Shown in pieces: positions 1 to 7,379 of a stretch of DNA of 64,000 nucleotides. Position 1 is the first letter of the stretch. The number at the start of each line of letters is the position of its first letter. The notes beneath the pieces were generated by a model. The model was not told where the DNA came from, did not search any database, and saw nothing but the letters and a program-made list of their open reading frames with translations. Source of the stretch: AP-15 sp963732095 (GTDB taxonomy: Bacteria; Pseudomonadota; Alphaproteobacteria; ATCC43930; CGMCC-115725); assembly GCA_963732095.1 (NCBI GenBank), contig CAVSZA010000017.1:1-64000 (forward strand). The letters are read 5' to 3'. The position numbers and the translations under genes are program-made.

Positions 1-1
1 C

Positions 2-844
2 GAGGTTTGGCCTTGCCAAATCGACCCCGTCCAGTTCGGCGCTGCGATCCTGAACCTTGCCGCGAATGCGCGCGACGCTATGAGCAGATCGGGCCGTCTT
101 ATCTTGCGGACCGAGAATGTAACGACTGCCGGCATCGACGCTGTCGATCAGCCCGCCGGCGATTATGTCGTGCTGTCGGTCACCGACACGGGATCCGGCA
201 TGAGCGCGGAAGTTCGGGAAAGGGCGTTCGAGCCGTTCTACACCACCAAGGAGGTCGGCAAGGGGACCGGTTTGGGCCTCAGCCAGGTCTACGGATTCGC
301 CAAGCAGTCGGGTGGCGTCGCACGCATCGAGAGCAAGATCGGCAAGGGCACGACGGTGCGGATCTATATTCCGCGGGCCGATGGGCACCCGGCGGTCAGC
401 TCGGTCTCCAAGGAAGGGATCGGCAAAACGCCGCCCGGCGATGCGACGATCCTCGTTGTCGAGGATGATCCGGATGTACGCGAGATGATCGTCGGCATCC
501 TGTCAGATCTCGGATATCGGACATTGGTGGCAGCGAACGGCCCCGAAGCGCTGGCAATCCTCGACCGCGATCATTCAGTTGATCTTCTGTTCACCGACAT
601 CGTGATGCCGGCGGGAATGAGCGGAACCGAATTGGCGCGGCAGGCGTCGCGCCTGCGGCCCGACCTCAAGGTCCTGCTGAGTTCGGGTTATACGCGCGAG
701 GCGAACCGGTGGCGATCGGGGCGCGCCGAGTTCCCGTTCATCGCCAAACCCTACCGCCCGACAACACTGGGGGAAAAACTCGAAGAGGTGCTGGCAGATT
801 GTCGGTTCCGGGCAGCGCGTTACGGCGAGAAGTCGATCGCATAA
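2..844 (+). CDS. hybrid histidine kinase, C-terminal part (HATPase + receiver)
   Basis: The coding frame is open from the first bases, so the N-terminal sensor and dimerization parts lie outside the window. What remains starts in the N box (LNLAANARDAM), continues through DTGSGMS (G1) and TGLGLSQVYGF (G2) of the ATP-binding domain, and then enters a receiver domain that begins ILVVEDD. The receiver has the phosphoacceptor Asp in FTDIVMP and the conserved Lys in IAKPY. This is the arrangement of hybrid kinases that pass phosphate to their own receiver domain. The signal and output are unknown. The 3' end overlaps the convergent purS gene by 25 bases. Confidence 0.9.
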   Translation, partial: EVWPCQIDPVQFGAAILNLAANARDAMSRSGRLILRTENVTTAGIDAVDQPAGDYVVLSVTDTGSGMSAEVRERAFEPFYTTKEVGKGTGLGLSQVYGFAKQSGGVARIESKIGKGTTVRIYIPRADGHPAVSSVSKEGIGKTPPGDATILVVEDDPDVREMIVGILSDLGYRTLVAANGPEALAILDRDHSVDLLFTDIVMPAGMSGTELARQASRLRPDLKVLLSSGYTREANRWRSGRAEFPFIAKPYRPTTLGEKLEEVLADCRFRAARYGEKSIA

Positions 845-1062
845 TCTTCGATCACCGGGTTGGCGAGAAGCTCCCGACACATCGCTTCGACCCGCTCGCG
901 GGCGCGGGCGGCGTCGGTCTCTTCGAGCTCCAATTCGATCAGCTTGCCCTGCCGCACCTCGCCGATCCCAGTGAACCCCAAGCCGGCAAGCGCGTTGCCG
1001 ATCGCCTTGCCTTGCGGGTCGAGCACCCCCGGCTTCAGCTTCACGTGAACCAACGCCTTCAT
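820..1062 (-). CDS. purS: phosphoribosylformylglycinamidine synthase subunit PurS
   Basis: An 80-residue protein beginning MKALVHVKLKPGVLDPQG, typical of PurS in sequence and length. PurS is the small structural subunit of the PurS-PurQ-PurL complex that converts FGAR to FGAM in purine synthesis; it bridges the glutaminase and synthetase subunits. The frame stays open upstream to 1158, but the start at 1062 gives the family N-terminus. purQ and purL are not in the window, although DUF1476, a frequent pur-cluster neighbour in alphaproteobacteria, lies 0.8 kb away. The 3' end overlaps the convergent kinase gene. Confidence 0.9.
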   Translation of the reverse strand: MKALVHVKLKPGVLDPQGKAIGNALAGLGFTGIGEVRQGKLIELELEETDAARARERVEAMCRELLANPVIEDYAIDFSP

Positions 1063-1078
1063 TTCCCCTCCGCGTCGA

Positions 1079-1825
1079 TCAAGAAAGGATGTTGTGCCAG
1101 GGTGTGACCTCGGGCAGCCACCCGGCAAAGCGGAAGATCGGCCGGCGGTCCGGCTCACCGACCGAGGGAAGGGCGATCACTGCGCTCGACACCGTCCCGT
1201 AGCCGTCCGACCGGAAGCGCATGGCCGCAGTCGCCGGCTCGCCGGGCGGCGCCCGGGTGCTGCCGAGCAGCGATTCCCATGCCGACCAATCATCGCGATC
1301 GGGGTCGGGCACGGGCCATGCGCGAAACGCCGGCAGCGCCAATTCGAGCCGCCGGGTGGCGAGATCGTCGAGATCGCCCGCCGCAATCATCGACAGCCCC
1401 TCCTTGATCGGATGCAAGTCGACCCGAACGCCCCCGACATGGCGCAGCCAGAAGGCATCGCGCTCGTCGGCGACGATCAGGTTGAACGTCCGATAGGCTG
1501 CGGGGTCGAGATGCGAGAGGGCTTCGGCGGCGGCGACTGCATCGGCGTGGTCGAGCGCCTCGAGAACCAGCTCGCCGCGCGAACGCTGACCGGGCGCTGG
1601 GCCCAGCGAGCCGTGCCGGTTGAGGACGGCGGCGGAGACGCCCCAATCGTTGACCCCGAGCCACGACCCGCCGGCGAGCCGGTCGAGCCCCGCGACCACT
1701 TCTGGCCGGTCCGGCCAATGACGGCCGGGCGGCTCCCACGGCCGGTCGATCATCTCGTCGCGATTGGCCCCGATCAGCACCGGCCAGCGATGGTCTGGCC
1801 GGCGCAAGATCACCAAGGTACACAT
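1079..1825 (-). CDS. NRDE family protein (TANGO2-like, DUF833)
   Basis: A 248-residue protein with the family signature near the N-terminus: MCTLVIL followed by GANRDEMIDRPWEPP. It ends with the usual RFAG-x-LPEV segment. NRDE/TANGO2 proteins have an N-terminal-nucleophile-like fold with Cys2 next to the initiator Met; the biochemical role in bacteria is unclear, with haem or lipid metabolism proposed for eukaryotic homologues. The gene lies 16 bases upstream of purS on the same strand and probably shares its transcript. It is divergent from DUF1476, 81 bases away. Confidence 0.85.
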   Translation of the reverse strand: MCTLVILRRPDHRWPVLIGANRDEMIDRPWEPPGRHWPDRPEVVAGLDRLAGGSWLGVNDWGVSAAVLNRHGSLGPAPGQRSRGELVLEALDHADAVAAAEALSHLDPAAYRTFNLIVADERDAFWLRHVGGVRVDLHPIKEGLSMIAAGDLDDLATRRLELALPAFRAWPVPDPDRDDWSAWESLLGSTRAPPGEPATAAMRFRSDGYGTVSSAVIALPSVGEPDRRPIFRFAGWLPEVTPWHNILS

Positions 1826-1906
1826 TTACCCGCTCGCATCGTCGCTTCGCCGGCCCAATATAGGGGCGCAATCGCGCGCCGCCGCGTTCCTCAGGTTGAG
1901 GTTCAT

Positions 1907-2227
1907 ATGACCAGCTTCGCTGATCGTGAAAAAGAGTTCGAGGCTCGGTTCAAGCACGATCAGGAGTTCACGTTCAAGGTCACCTCCCGACGCAACAGAC
2001 TATTGGGCCTTTGGGCGGCGCAGAAAATGGGGCTGACCGGCGCCGATGCCGAGGCATACGGCAAGGAAGTTCTGGCTGCCCAGTTCGAGCCGGGGGGCGA
2101 GAAGCGCGTCCTCGACAAGATCGTCAACGATCTCGCTGCCAAAGGCCAAAAGATCACCCCGGCGCAGGTCCGCTTCGAGCTCGACCACTTCGCCGAGCAG
2201 GCGAAGCAGCAGCTGATGAAGGAATAA
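1907..2227 (+). CDS. DUF1476 protein (alphaproteobacterial F1-ATPase zeta inhibitor type)
   Basis: A 106-residue protein beginning MTSFADREKEFEARFKHDQE, the hallmark N-terminus of DUF1476. In alphaproteobacteria this family is the zeta subunit, which inhibits ATP hydrolysis by the F1Fo-ATP synthase through its N-terminal segment, although some members have lost the activity. The start at 1907 follows the family boundary; the frame is open far upstream but that part does not look like the family. The gene is convergent with the DEAD-box helicase and overlaps its 3' end by 74 bases. Inhibitory function here is inferred from the family. Confidence 0.88.
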   Translation: MTSFADREKEFEARFKHDQEFTFKVTSRRNRLLGLWAAQKMGLTGADAEAYGKEVLAAQFEPGGEKRVLDKIVNDLAAKGQKITPAQVRFELDHFAEQAKQQLMKE

Positions 2228-3485
2228 TTTTGTTGCCCCGGCCTCGGGATCGCCAATCTCCCGCCCGGTTCCTTCCGTCGTCGTTGCGCTCAGGGGCGAG
2301 GATCCGAATGTTCCGCACAGCAGCGCTTGTGGCGGGCGGCTCGTGAAGCTGCCGGATGGGTAGGCGGGTCAGCTTTTCGATATCCCGAAGATAGGTTCGC
2401 TCCTCGTCGCTGCACAACGAGATCGCTATCCCGGCGGCACCGGCGCGGGCAGTTCGGCCGATGCGGTGGACATAGTCCTCCGGCACATTCGGCAGCTCGA
2501 AATTGATGACGTGCGACACGCCTTCCACATCGATTCCACGGGCGGCGATGTCGGTTGCGACGAGAACCCGGGCGTGGCCGGCGCGGAAGCCGGCGAGCGC
2601 ACGTTCGCGCTGAGGCTGCGATTTGTTGCCGTGGATGGCAGTAGCATCGATACCGGCTTCGCTCAGGTGCCGCACGACCCTATCTGCGCCATGCTTTGTG
2701 CGGGTAAAGACGAGCACCCGTTCGAGGGCCGGATCGCTCAACAATGACGCCAGCTGCTGTCGTTTCCGATCGCTGGAAACGAAGACGACGCCTTGATCCA
2801 CCAACTCGACCGTCGTCGCAGCCGGCGTGACGGCCACCTTGACCGGTTGGTTGAGGTACTCCTCGGCAAGAGAAGCGATCGCCCTTGGCATAGTCGCCGA
2901 GAACAACAGTGTTTGACGCTGTCGCGGCAACAATTTCACGATGCGCCTCAGGGCATGGATGAAGCCCAGGTCGAGCATTCGATCCGCCTCGTCGAGAACC
3001 AGAATTTGGACACTCCACAAAGTAAGAGATTTTCGGTCGATGAGGTCGAGCAAGCGCCCGGGCGTCGCCACCAAGATGTCGACGCCCGAGGCGAGCCGCC
3101 GCTGCTGGGCACCAATCGGGACACCGCCGAACACGACCGCAGTGGAGAGCGTCAGTTCGCGCCCATAGGCGCGGAAGCTCTCGGCGATTTGGCTGGCCAG
3201 TTCTCGAGTGGGGCTGAGCACGAGCGCTCGGCAGGTGCCGGCTCTTCTCTGTGCAGGTACGCTGCAGAGACGCTGGAGAATCGGCAATGCGAAAGCGGCT
3301 GTCTTGCCGGTCCCGGTCTGGGCGATGCCGCAGAGATCGCGCCCGTTGAGCACCTCGGGGATGGCCTGTGATTGGATCGGGGTGGGCGTCGTGTAGCCCT
3401 CGGCAGCGACAGCCTTGAGTATTGAGGTTGCGAGGCCGAAATCGGAAAAACTAGACAAGGATTGTGATCTCTCAAAAAATCGCAT
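2154..3485 (-). CDS. DEAD-box ATP-dependent RNA helicase (RhlE-like)
   Basis: The motifs appear in canonical order: TPIQSQAI (Q motif), AQTGTGKT (Walker A), PTRELA (Ia), DEAD (II), SAT (III), ARGIDVEGV (V) and HRIGRTARAG (VI). The basic tail rich in Arg, Ser and Pro is typical of RNA-remodelling helicases of ribosome assembly or cold adaptation. The start at 3485 (MRFFERSQ) puts the Q motif about 30 residues in; the frame continues upstream to 3620 without resemblance to the family. The last 74 bases overlap the convergent DUF1476 gene, so the low-complexity tail is encoded opposite another gene's 3' end. Confidence 0.9.
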   Translation of the reverse strand: MRFFERSQSLSSFSDFGLATSILKAVAAEGYTTPTPIQSQAIPEVLNGRDLCGIAQTGTGKTAAFALPILQRLCSVPAQRRAGTCRALVLSPTRELASQIAESFRAYGRELTLSTAVVFGGVPIGAQQRRLASGVDILVATPGRLLDLIDRKSLTLWSVQILVLDEADRMLDLGFIHALRRIVKLLPRQRQTLLFSATMPRAIASLAEEYLNQPVKVAVTPAATTVELVDQGVVFVSSDRKRQQLASLLSDPALERVLVFTRTKHGADRVVRHLSEAGIDATAIHGNKSQPQRERALAGFRAGHARVLVATDIAARGIDVEGVSHVINFELPNVPEDYVHRIGRTARAGAAGIAISLCSDEERTYLRDIEKLTRLPIRQLHEPPATSAAVRNIRILAPERNDDGRNRAGDWRSRGRGNKIIPSSAAASPARRSGRARSGPAPG

Positions 3486-3815
3486 GAGGCCCCACAGGCG
3501 CGCTGCGGCTATGCGCAGCCACCTGGCGGGTCGGAAGACGACCCGCGTGAAAAGGGTTGTCCGGACGTGGCAGACATAAAGACCGAACCCAATTCCCACC
3601 GCAGCGGTGGGGTCGCTCACGCGTGTCCGGTCACGTGGCTCGAAGGAGGAGCACGAACTCTGCGTTCTCTAGATGTCCATCGTTATACCAATGGTCAAGG
3701 CCAAGGCCGGGACCCAGTTCTGCCGTGGGCACGGGCCTTCCGCCGGGGTGACAGGACTTTTGATCTCAGCATTCGTCCGCGCCTGCCTGACGAATCTCAT
3801 GAAGGACTCTGAGCA
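3486..3815. other. intergenic region, helicase leader side
   Basis: About 330 bases between the helicase start and the dioxygenase stop. Short open frames exist on both strands, but none resembles a known family or has a convincing ribosome binding site. The stretch should hold the helicase promoter and 5' leader. I see no tRNA, riboswitch or clear terminator hairpin. Confidence 0.4.
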
Positions 3816-4694
3816 CTAGACCGGCCGGTCGCCAGCGACGGTTACCCGGTTTCCCGAGCGCGTGTGGGGCCAGTAGTCCCACATTGCGTGGTGCTGGACG
3901 CAGCGATTGTCCCAGAAAGCGATCGAGTTCTCGGCCCAACGGAAGCGGCACTGGAACAGCGGATTGGCCATGTGCTCGTAGAGATAACGCAGCATGCCGT
4001 CGCTCTCGTCACGGGGGATCCCCAGAATGCGCCGCGTAAACCCCTTGTTCACGTAGAGCGCTTTCTTTCCGGTCACCGGGTGCGTCCGCACGACCGGGTG
4101 CTCGGCGCGCGGGTAGCTTGGTTTGTCGGCGATCCCGTAATTAGCGTATTGGCCGCGATAATGCTCGCCATCGTGGATCGCGGTCAGCCCATCCAGATAG
4201 GTCTTCATGCGGTCCGACAGCGCCTCATAGGCGGCGTACATGCTGGCGAACAAGGTGTCGCCGCCGCGCGGCGGGCATTTCTTGATGTAAAGGATGCTGC
4301 CCATCGGCGGCTCCGAGTCGCAGGAGACGTCGCTGTGCCAGCCCTCGCCATTGGCGCGCGGCGAATCCTTGTCGGCGTGGATGATCATCAATTCCGGCTT
4401 GCCCGGCTCGTGCGGTGCCGCCGGATGGATGTGGAGGTCGCCGAACAATCGGCCAAAGGCGAGATGCTGGTCCTGGGTCAAATGCTGGTCGCGGAAAAAG
4501 ATCACGAGGTTCTCGGCCAGCGCGCGGTGGATCTCGTCGAGCGTGCGATTGCCGAGCGGCCTCGCCAGATCGACCCCGCCGATCTCGCCGCCGATGATCG
4601 GCGTCAATTTGTCGACCGTGATCGTGTCGTACGCCGCCGGCTCTTCGGCCATGTGCTTGTAACGGGGGCCGTTGTTGGAACGAACGGGGTCCAT
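3816..4694 (-). CDS. TauD/TfdA family Fe(II)/2-oxoglutarate dioxygenase
   Basis: A 292-residue protein with the iron-binding facial triad: H120 and D122 in GWHSDVS and the distal His in the RCVQHH segment (about residue 268), followed by the 2-oxoglutarate-binding Arg region near the C-terminus (RSGNRVTVAG). Enzymes of this family hydroxylate sulfonates, phenoxyacids or other small acids; the substrate cannot be named. The ATG at 4694 has AAGGAG at good spacing, so it is preferred over an in-frame GTG at 4730. The gene follows the family III CoA-transferase on the same strand by 32 bases, suggesting one catabolic operon. Confidence 0.88.
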   Translation of the reverse strand: MDPVRSNNGPRYKHMAEEPAAYDTITVDKLTPIIGGEIGGVDLARPLGNRTLDEIHRALAENLVIFFRDQHLTQDQHLAFGRLFGDLHIHPAAPHEPGKPELMIIHADKDSPRANGEGWHSDVSCDSEPPMGSILYIKKCPPRGGDTLFASMYAAYEALSDRMKTYLDGLTAIHDGEHYRGQYANYGIADKPSYPRAEHPVVRTHPVTGKKALYVNKGFTRRILGIPRDESDGMLRYLYEHMANPLFQCRFRWAENSIAFWDNRCVQHHAMWDYWPHTRSGNRVTVAGDRPV

Positions 4695-4726
4695 CGCGCT
4701 CTCCTTGGATTGCTTGCGACATCCTA

Positions 4727-5941
4727 TCACAGTTCGACCGCTTCGATCGCGACCTTGCGGGCGAGCAGATCCGCAATTTTGTCATCGGCGAACCCGGCTT
4801 CGCGCAGGATCTCGCGCGAATGCTCGCCCAATCGCGGCGCCGGACGGCGCAGCGCGCAGTCGGCCTCCCCGAACCGCACCGGCGGCCGAACGATCCGGAT
4901 GCTGCCTTCGGTGGGATGGTCGGTCCGCGGGAACATCTCCACGGCCGCAAGGTGCTCGTCGGTCGGCAATCCGCCGAGCGGGTTGACCGGTCCGGACGGG
5001 ATATCGGCCGATTTGAGCTTGTCGAGCCATGACGCGGTCGACCCGTCGCGCACGCATTCAGCGATCAGCGCGTAAAGCTCGGCGACATGGCGGCTCCGGG
5101 ATTGCGCGTCGGCAAGCCGCGGGTCGTCGGCGAGCTCCGGACGCCCGGCAATGCGGAAGAAATCCCGCCAGTGGCGATCGGTGTAGGGCAGAATGCAGAT
5201 ATGCCCGTCCGCGGTGCGGTGCGGCCGGCGGTCCGGCGCGAGCATTCGAGAATAGCCGGGCTCCTCGCTCGGCGGATCGAAGGTCAGCCCGCCCATGTGT
5301 TCGGCCATGACGAACGCGGTCATCGTCTCCAGCATCGGCACTTCGACAGCCTGCCCCTCTCCGGTGCGCTCGCGCTGGAGAAGCGCCGCCATCACCGCAT
5401 AGACCATCGTGAGGCCGACGGTCTTGTCGCCGATCAGGGTCGGCACGAAGCGCGCCTCGCCGCCTGTCGCCGCTTCGAGCGCGACCAGTCCGCAGCCGCC
5501 CTGAATGATGTCGTCAAACGCCGGCCGGTCGGCGAACGGGCCGTCTTGCCCGTAGCCCTGCGCCGAGCTGTAGACGAGCCGCGGGTTGACCTCGCGCAGC
5601 CGCTCCCAGCCGAAACCGAGCCGCGCCATCGCCTGCGGTCGCATATTGTGCATCAGAACATCGCTCTGCCGGACCAAAGCCAACAGCACCGGTGCCGCAT
5701 CCGGCTGTTTCAGGTCGAGTACGAGCGAGCGCTTGTTGCGGTTGAGGTTGAGGAAGACATGGCCCATCTCGCGATGCCGAGCCGGCTCGGCATACCGCAT
5801 GATGTCGCCGCCGGGCGCCTCGATCTTGATCACCTCGGCGCCGAGGTCGCCAAGGATCTGCGTCGCCAGCGGCCCCAATACGACGGTGGTGAGGTCGAGT
5901 ATCTTGATGCCGGCAAGGGGTCCCGGCTTGGCTTCGCTCAC
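4727..5941 (-). CDS. family III CoA-transferase (CaiB/BaiF)
   Basis: A 404-residue protein, the usual length, with the N-terminal LAGIKILDLTTVVLGP segment, the KIE-x-P-GGD nucleotide-binding stretch and the catalytic Asp in AFDDIIQGG (residue 143). Family III enzymes transfer CoA between organic acids through an aspartyl-CoA intermediate. The start MSEAKPGPLAG gives the normal family N-terminus. It is the promoter-proximal gene of a probable pair with the TauD-like dioxygenase: activation of an acid and its oxidation may belong to one pathway, but the substrate is unknown. Confidence 0.9.
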   Translation of the reverse strand: MSEAKPGPLAGIKILDLTTVVLGPLATQILGDLGAEVIKIEAPGGDIMRYAEPARHREMGHVFLNLNRNKRSLVLDLKQPDAAPVLLALVRQSDVLMHNMRPQAMARLGFGWERLREVNPRLVYSSAQGYGQDGPFADRPAFDDIIQGGCGLVALEAATGGEARFVPTLIGDKTVGLTMVYAVMAALLQRERTGEGQAVEVPMLETMTAFVMAEHMGGLTFDPPSEEPGYSRMLAPDRRPHRTADGHICILPYTDRHWRDFFRIAGRPELADDPRLADAQSRSRHVAELYALIAECVRDGSTASWLDKLKSADIPSGPVNPLGGLPTDEHLAAVEMFPRTDHPTEGSIRIVRPPVRFGEADCALRRPAPRLGEHSREILREAGFADDKIADLLARKVAIEAVEL

Positions 5942-6118
5942 CGAGTCACCCTTCCGAATCTACAATCAAAACGAGCATCGGATATTTCACCCCGCTGTAC
6001 CTGCAGCAAATCTGCAGCAAAATCGCTCGTAAGAGTTGCGCGAATAGCAGGATCCGACGGCCACTCATTGGACTGCTCGCAGCAAGAACTATGCACCCTC
6101 AAGCAGGCAATTTTATCG

Positions 6119-6508
6119 TCAGCCATCGAGCGTCACCAACTCGGCGCCTGCAGCGCCGTAGGCGATGATTGCTCTGTCGCGGGTCAACAGGGCGAGGCGC
6201 TCGGAACGCGCCTGCGCAATCAGCATTCGGTCGAACGGATCGCGATGCCGTCGCGGCAGTGCGACCAATGCCTTGCAATGATCGGGCAGCACCGGAAGTA
6301 GCTCGAACCCCTCGGGAACCATCAAGAGGCGTTGGTCCTGAGCGACGCGGTCCAGCGCCATCAAGATCGCGATTTCCCAGAGGCTGACGGCGCTCATGTA
6401 ACATGACCGCGCGTCATCGAGCGCGCGCCGTTCCCCGGCCGTGAGCCGTTCCGGCGCGACCCTCGCCCAGAGAACGAGATGGGTATCGACCAGTAGGGCG
6501 GCGATCAC
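6119..6508 (-). CDS. PIN-domain toxin (VapC-like)
   Basis: A 129-residue PIN protein. The acidic metal-binding residues are visible: D in LLVDTHLVLW, E in AVSLWEIAI, the DPFDRMLIAQA segment and the LLTRDRAI segment. PIN toxins are Mg-dependent ribonucleases that inhibit translation until bound by their antitoxin. The likely start is the GTG at 6508, which overlaps the antitoxin stop (GTGA), the coupling expected for a toxin-antitoxin pair. The open frame continues to 6769 inside the antitoxin gene, but that part is a shadow. Confidence 0.88.
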   Translation of the reverse strand: MIAALLVDTHLVLWARVAPERLTAGERRALDDARSCYMSAVSLWEIAILMALDRVAQDQRLLMVPEGFELLPVLPDHCKALVALPRRHRDPFDRMLIAQARSERLALLTRDRAIIAYGAAGAELVTLDG

Positions 6509-6735
6509 TTGCTCGGCTCGAAATCCCGGATGACCTCTTCCGGAATGGTCAAATCCTCCGACAGGAACACGCCGCTGAGTTCCCCATATTTGATCGGCTG
6601 CCGCGCAGGAAGAGGACCGAGGCAGGCAACGGGGCGTCCGCTCCGTGTCACAATGATTTTCTCGCCCGCCTCCGCGCGAGCGACCAGCGCGGCAAACTGA
6701 GACTTGGCCTGCGCCACCGATACGGTTGTGCCCAA
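6505..6735 (-). CDS. Phd/YefM-type antitoxin
   Basis: A 76-residue protein with the Phd/YefM fold signature: TTVSVAQAKSQFAALVARAE, then GEKIIVTRSGRPVACLGP. The N-terminal half binds operator DNA and the C-terminal half (FLSEDLTIPEEVIRDFEPSK) would wrap the PIN toxin. No ATG precedes the domain; the best start is TTG at 6735 with GGAGG five bases upstream, giving the family N-terminus. The gene is coupled to the toxin by a four-base overlap, and a perfect inverted repeat lies just upstream, as expected for autorepression. Confidence 0.85.
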   Translation of the reverse strand: MGTTVSVAQAKSQFAALVARAEAGEKIIVTRSGRPVACLGPLPARQPIKYGELSGVFLSEDLTIPEEVIRDFEPSK

Positions 6736-6752
6736 CACGTCCTCCAGCACGG

Positions 6753-6779
6753 ATTGACCGTTTGACCATAGATGGTCAA
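6753..6779. promoter_or_regulatory. probable toxin-antitoxin operator
   Basis: A perfect 8-bp inverted repeat TTGACCAT-AG-ATGGTCAA occupies 6762-6779, with a further TTGACC half-site at 6754-6759. It lies 26 bases upstream of the proposed antitoxin start, the usual place for a Phd-family operator. Binding is inferred, not shown. Confidence 0.6.
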
Positions 6780-7178
6780 TGTTAAGCAGGAATAACGCCT
6801 TGTCAAATAGAGGCGTGATTTCGCTCGAACCCCGGGTGCAGCCTCGTCGAGGCCTCACATTGGGCCTGTCTCGACCCCGGGGGAACCGCCCGCACCGGTC
6901 CCGCACGCCTGTTCCGCCTGTTTTATCTGGTCGAGATCAGGCATCGCCAACTCCTACAATGACAATCCCACACACCCGGTCACGGATGCCGATGTCCGAT
7001 TAGATATAGTACGACGATGGCAATTTAATGGTTGTCATTATCGGTGCAGAGCCGTCCTCTCACCCAAAAATAGGAGACAAATTCAGGCACCGATCCGACC
7101 TACAGCCTTCCCCAGTCTGCAACATGGTGCAAACCGCTAGTGGTAGCCGTCAAACGGAAGACTCCCCCAGCTTTTCTT

Positions 7179-7251
7179 CGTCGCCCCCGCGGAAGCGGGG
7201 GTCCAGGAGCCGGGTCTGGTCCCCTGGATGCCCGCTTCCGCGGGCATGACG
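7179..7251. repeat. dispersed palindromic repeat, copy A
   Basis: A 73-bp imperfect palindrome: the left arm CGTCGCCCCCGCGGAAGCGG is matched by a right arm ending CTTCCGCGGGCATGACG. A second member of the same family is at 19946-20027. It sits in the roughly 640-base non-coding stretch between the antitoxin and the giant cyclase (6736-7379), where I find no supported gene. Confidence 0.75.
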
Positions 7252-7379
7252 ATGAGGTGGGTGGGTGTCAGGCGTTAGAAGTCTACCGCTAGGCGCCAGC
7301 CATTTGCTCGAAGTTCAACGACCGTTATGATCGCAACAAAGCCGTGGCAGCGGACGACTTTGGCAGCACCCCACCCGAC

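Noticed and set aside
1094..1906. N-terminal extension of the DUF1476 protein by 271 codons
   Set aside because: The extension is antisense to the NRDE gene and unlike any family; the DUF1476 start at 1907 is at the family boundary.
3864..6301. Long plus-strand frames opposite the TauD and CoA-transferase genes
   Set aside because: Both minus-strand genes have full motif sets; the plus-strand frames show none.
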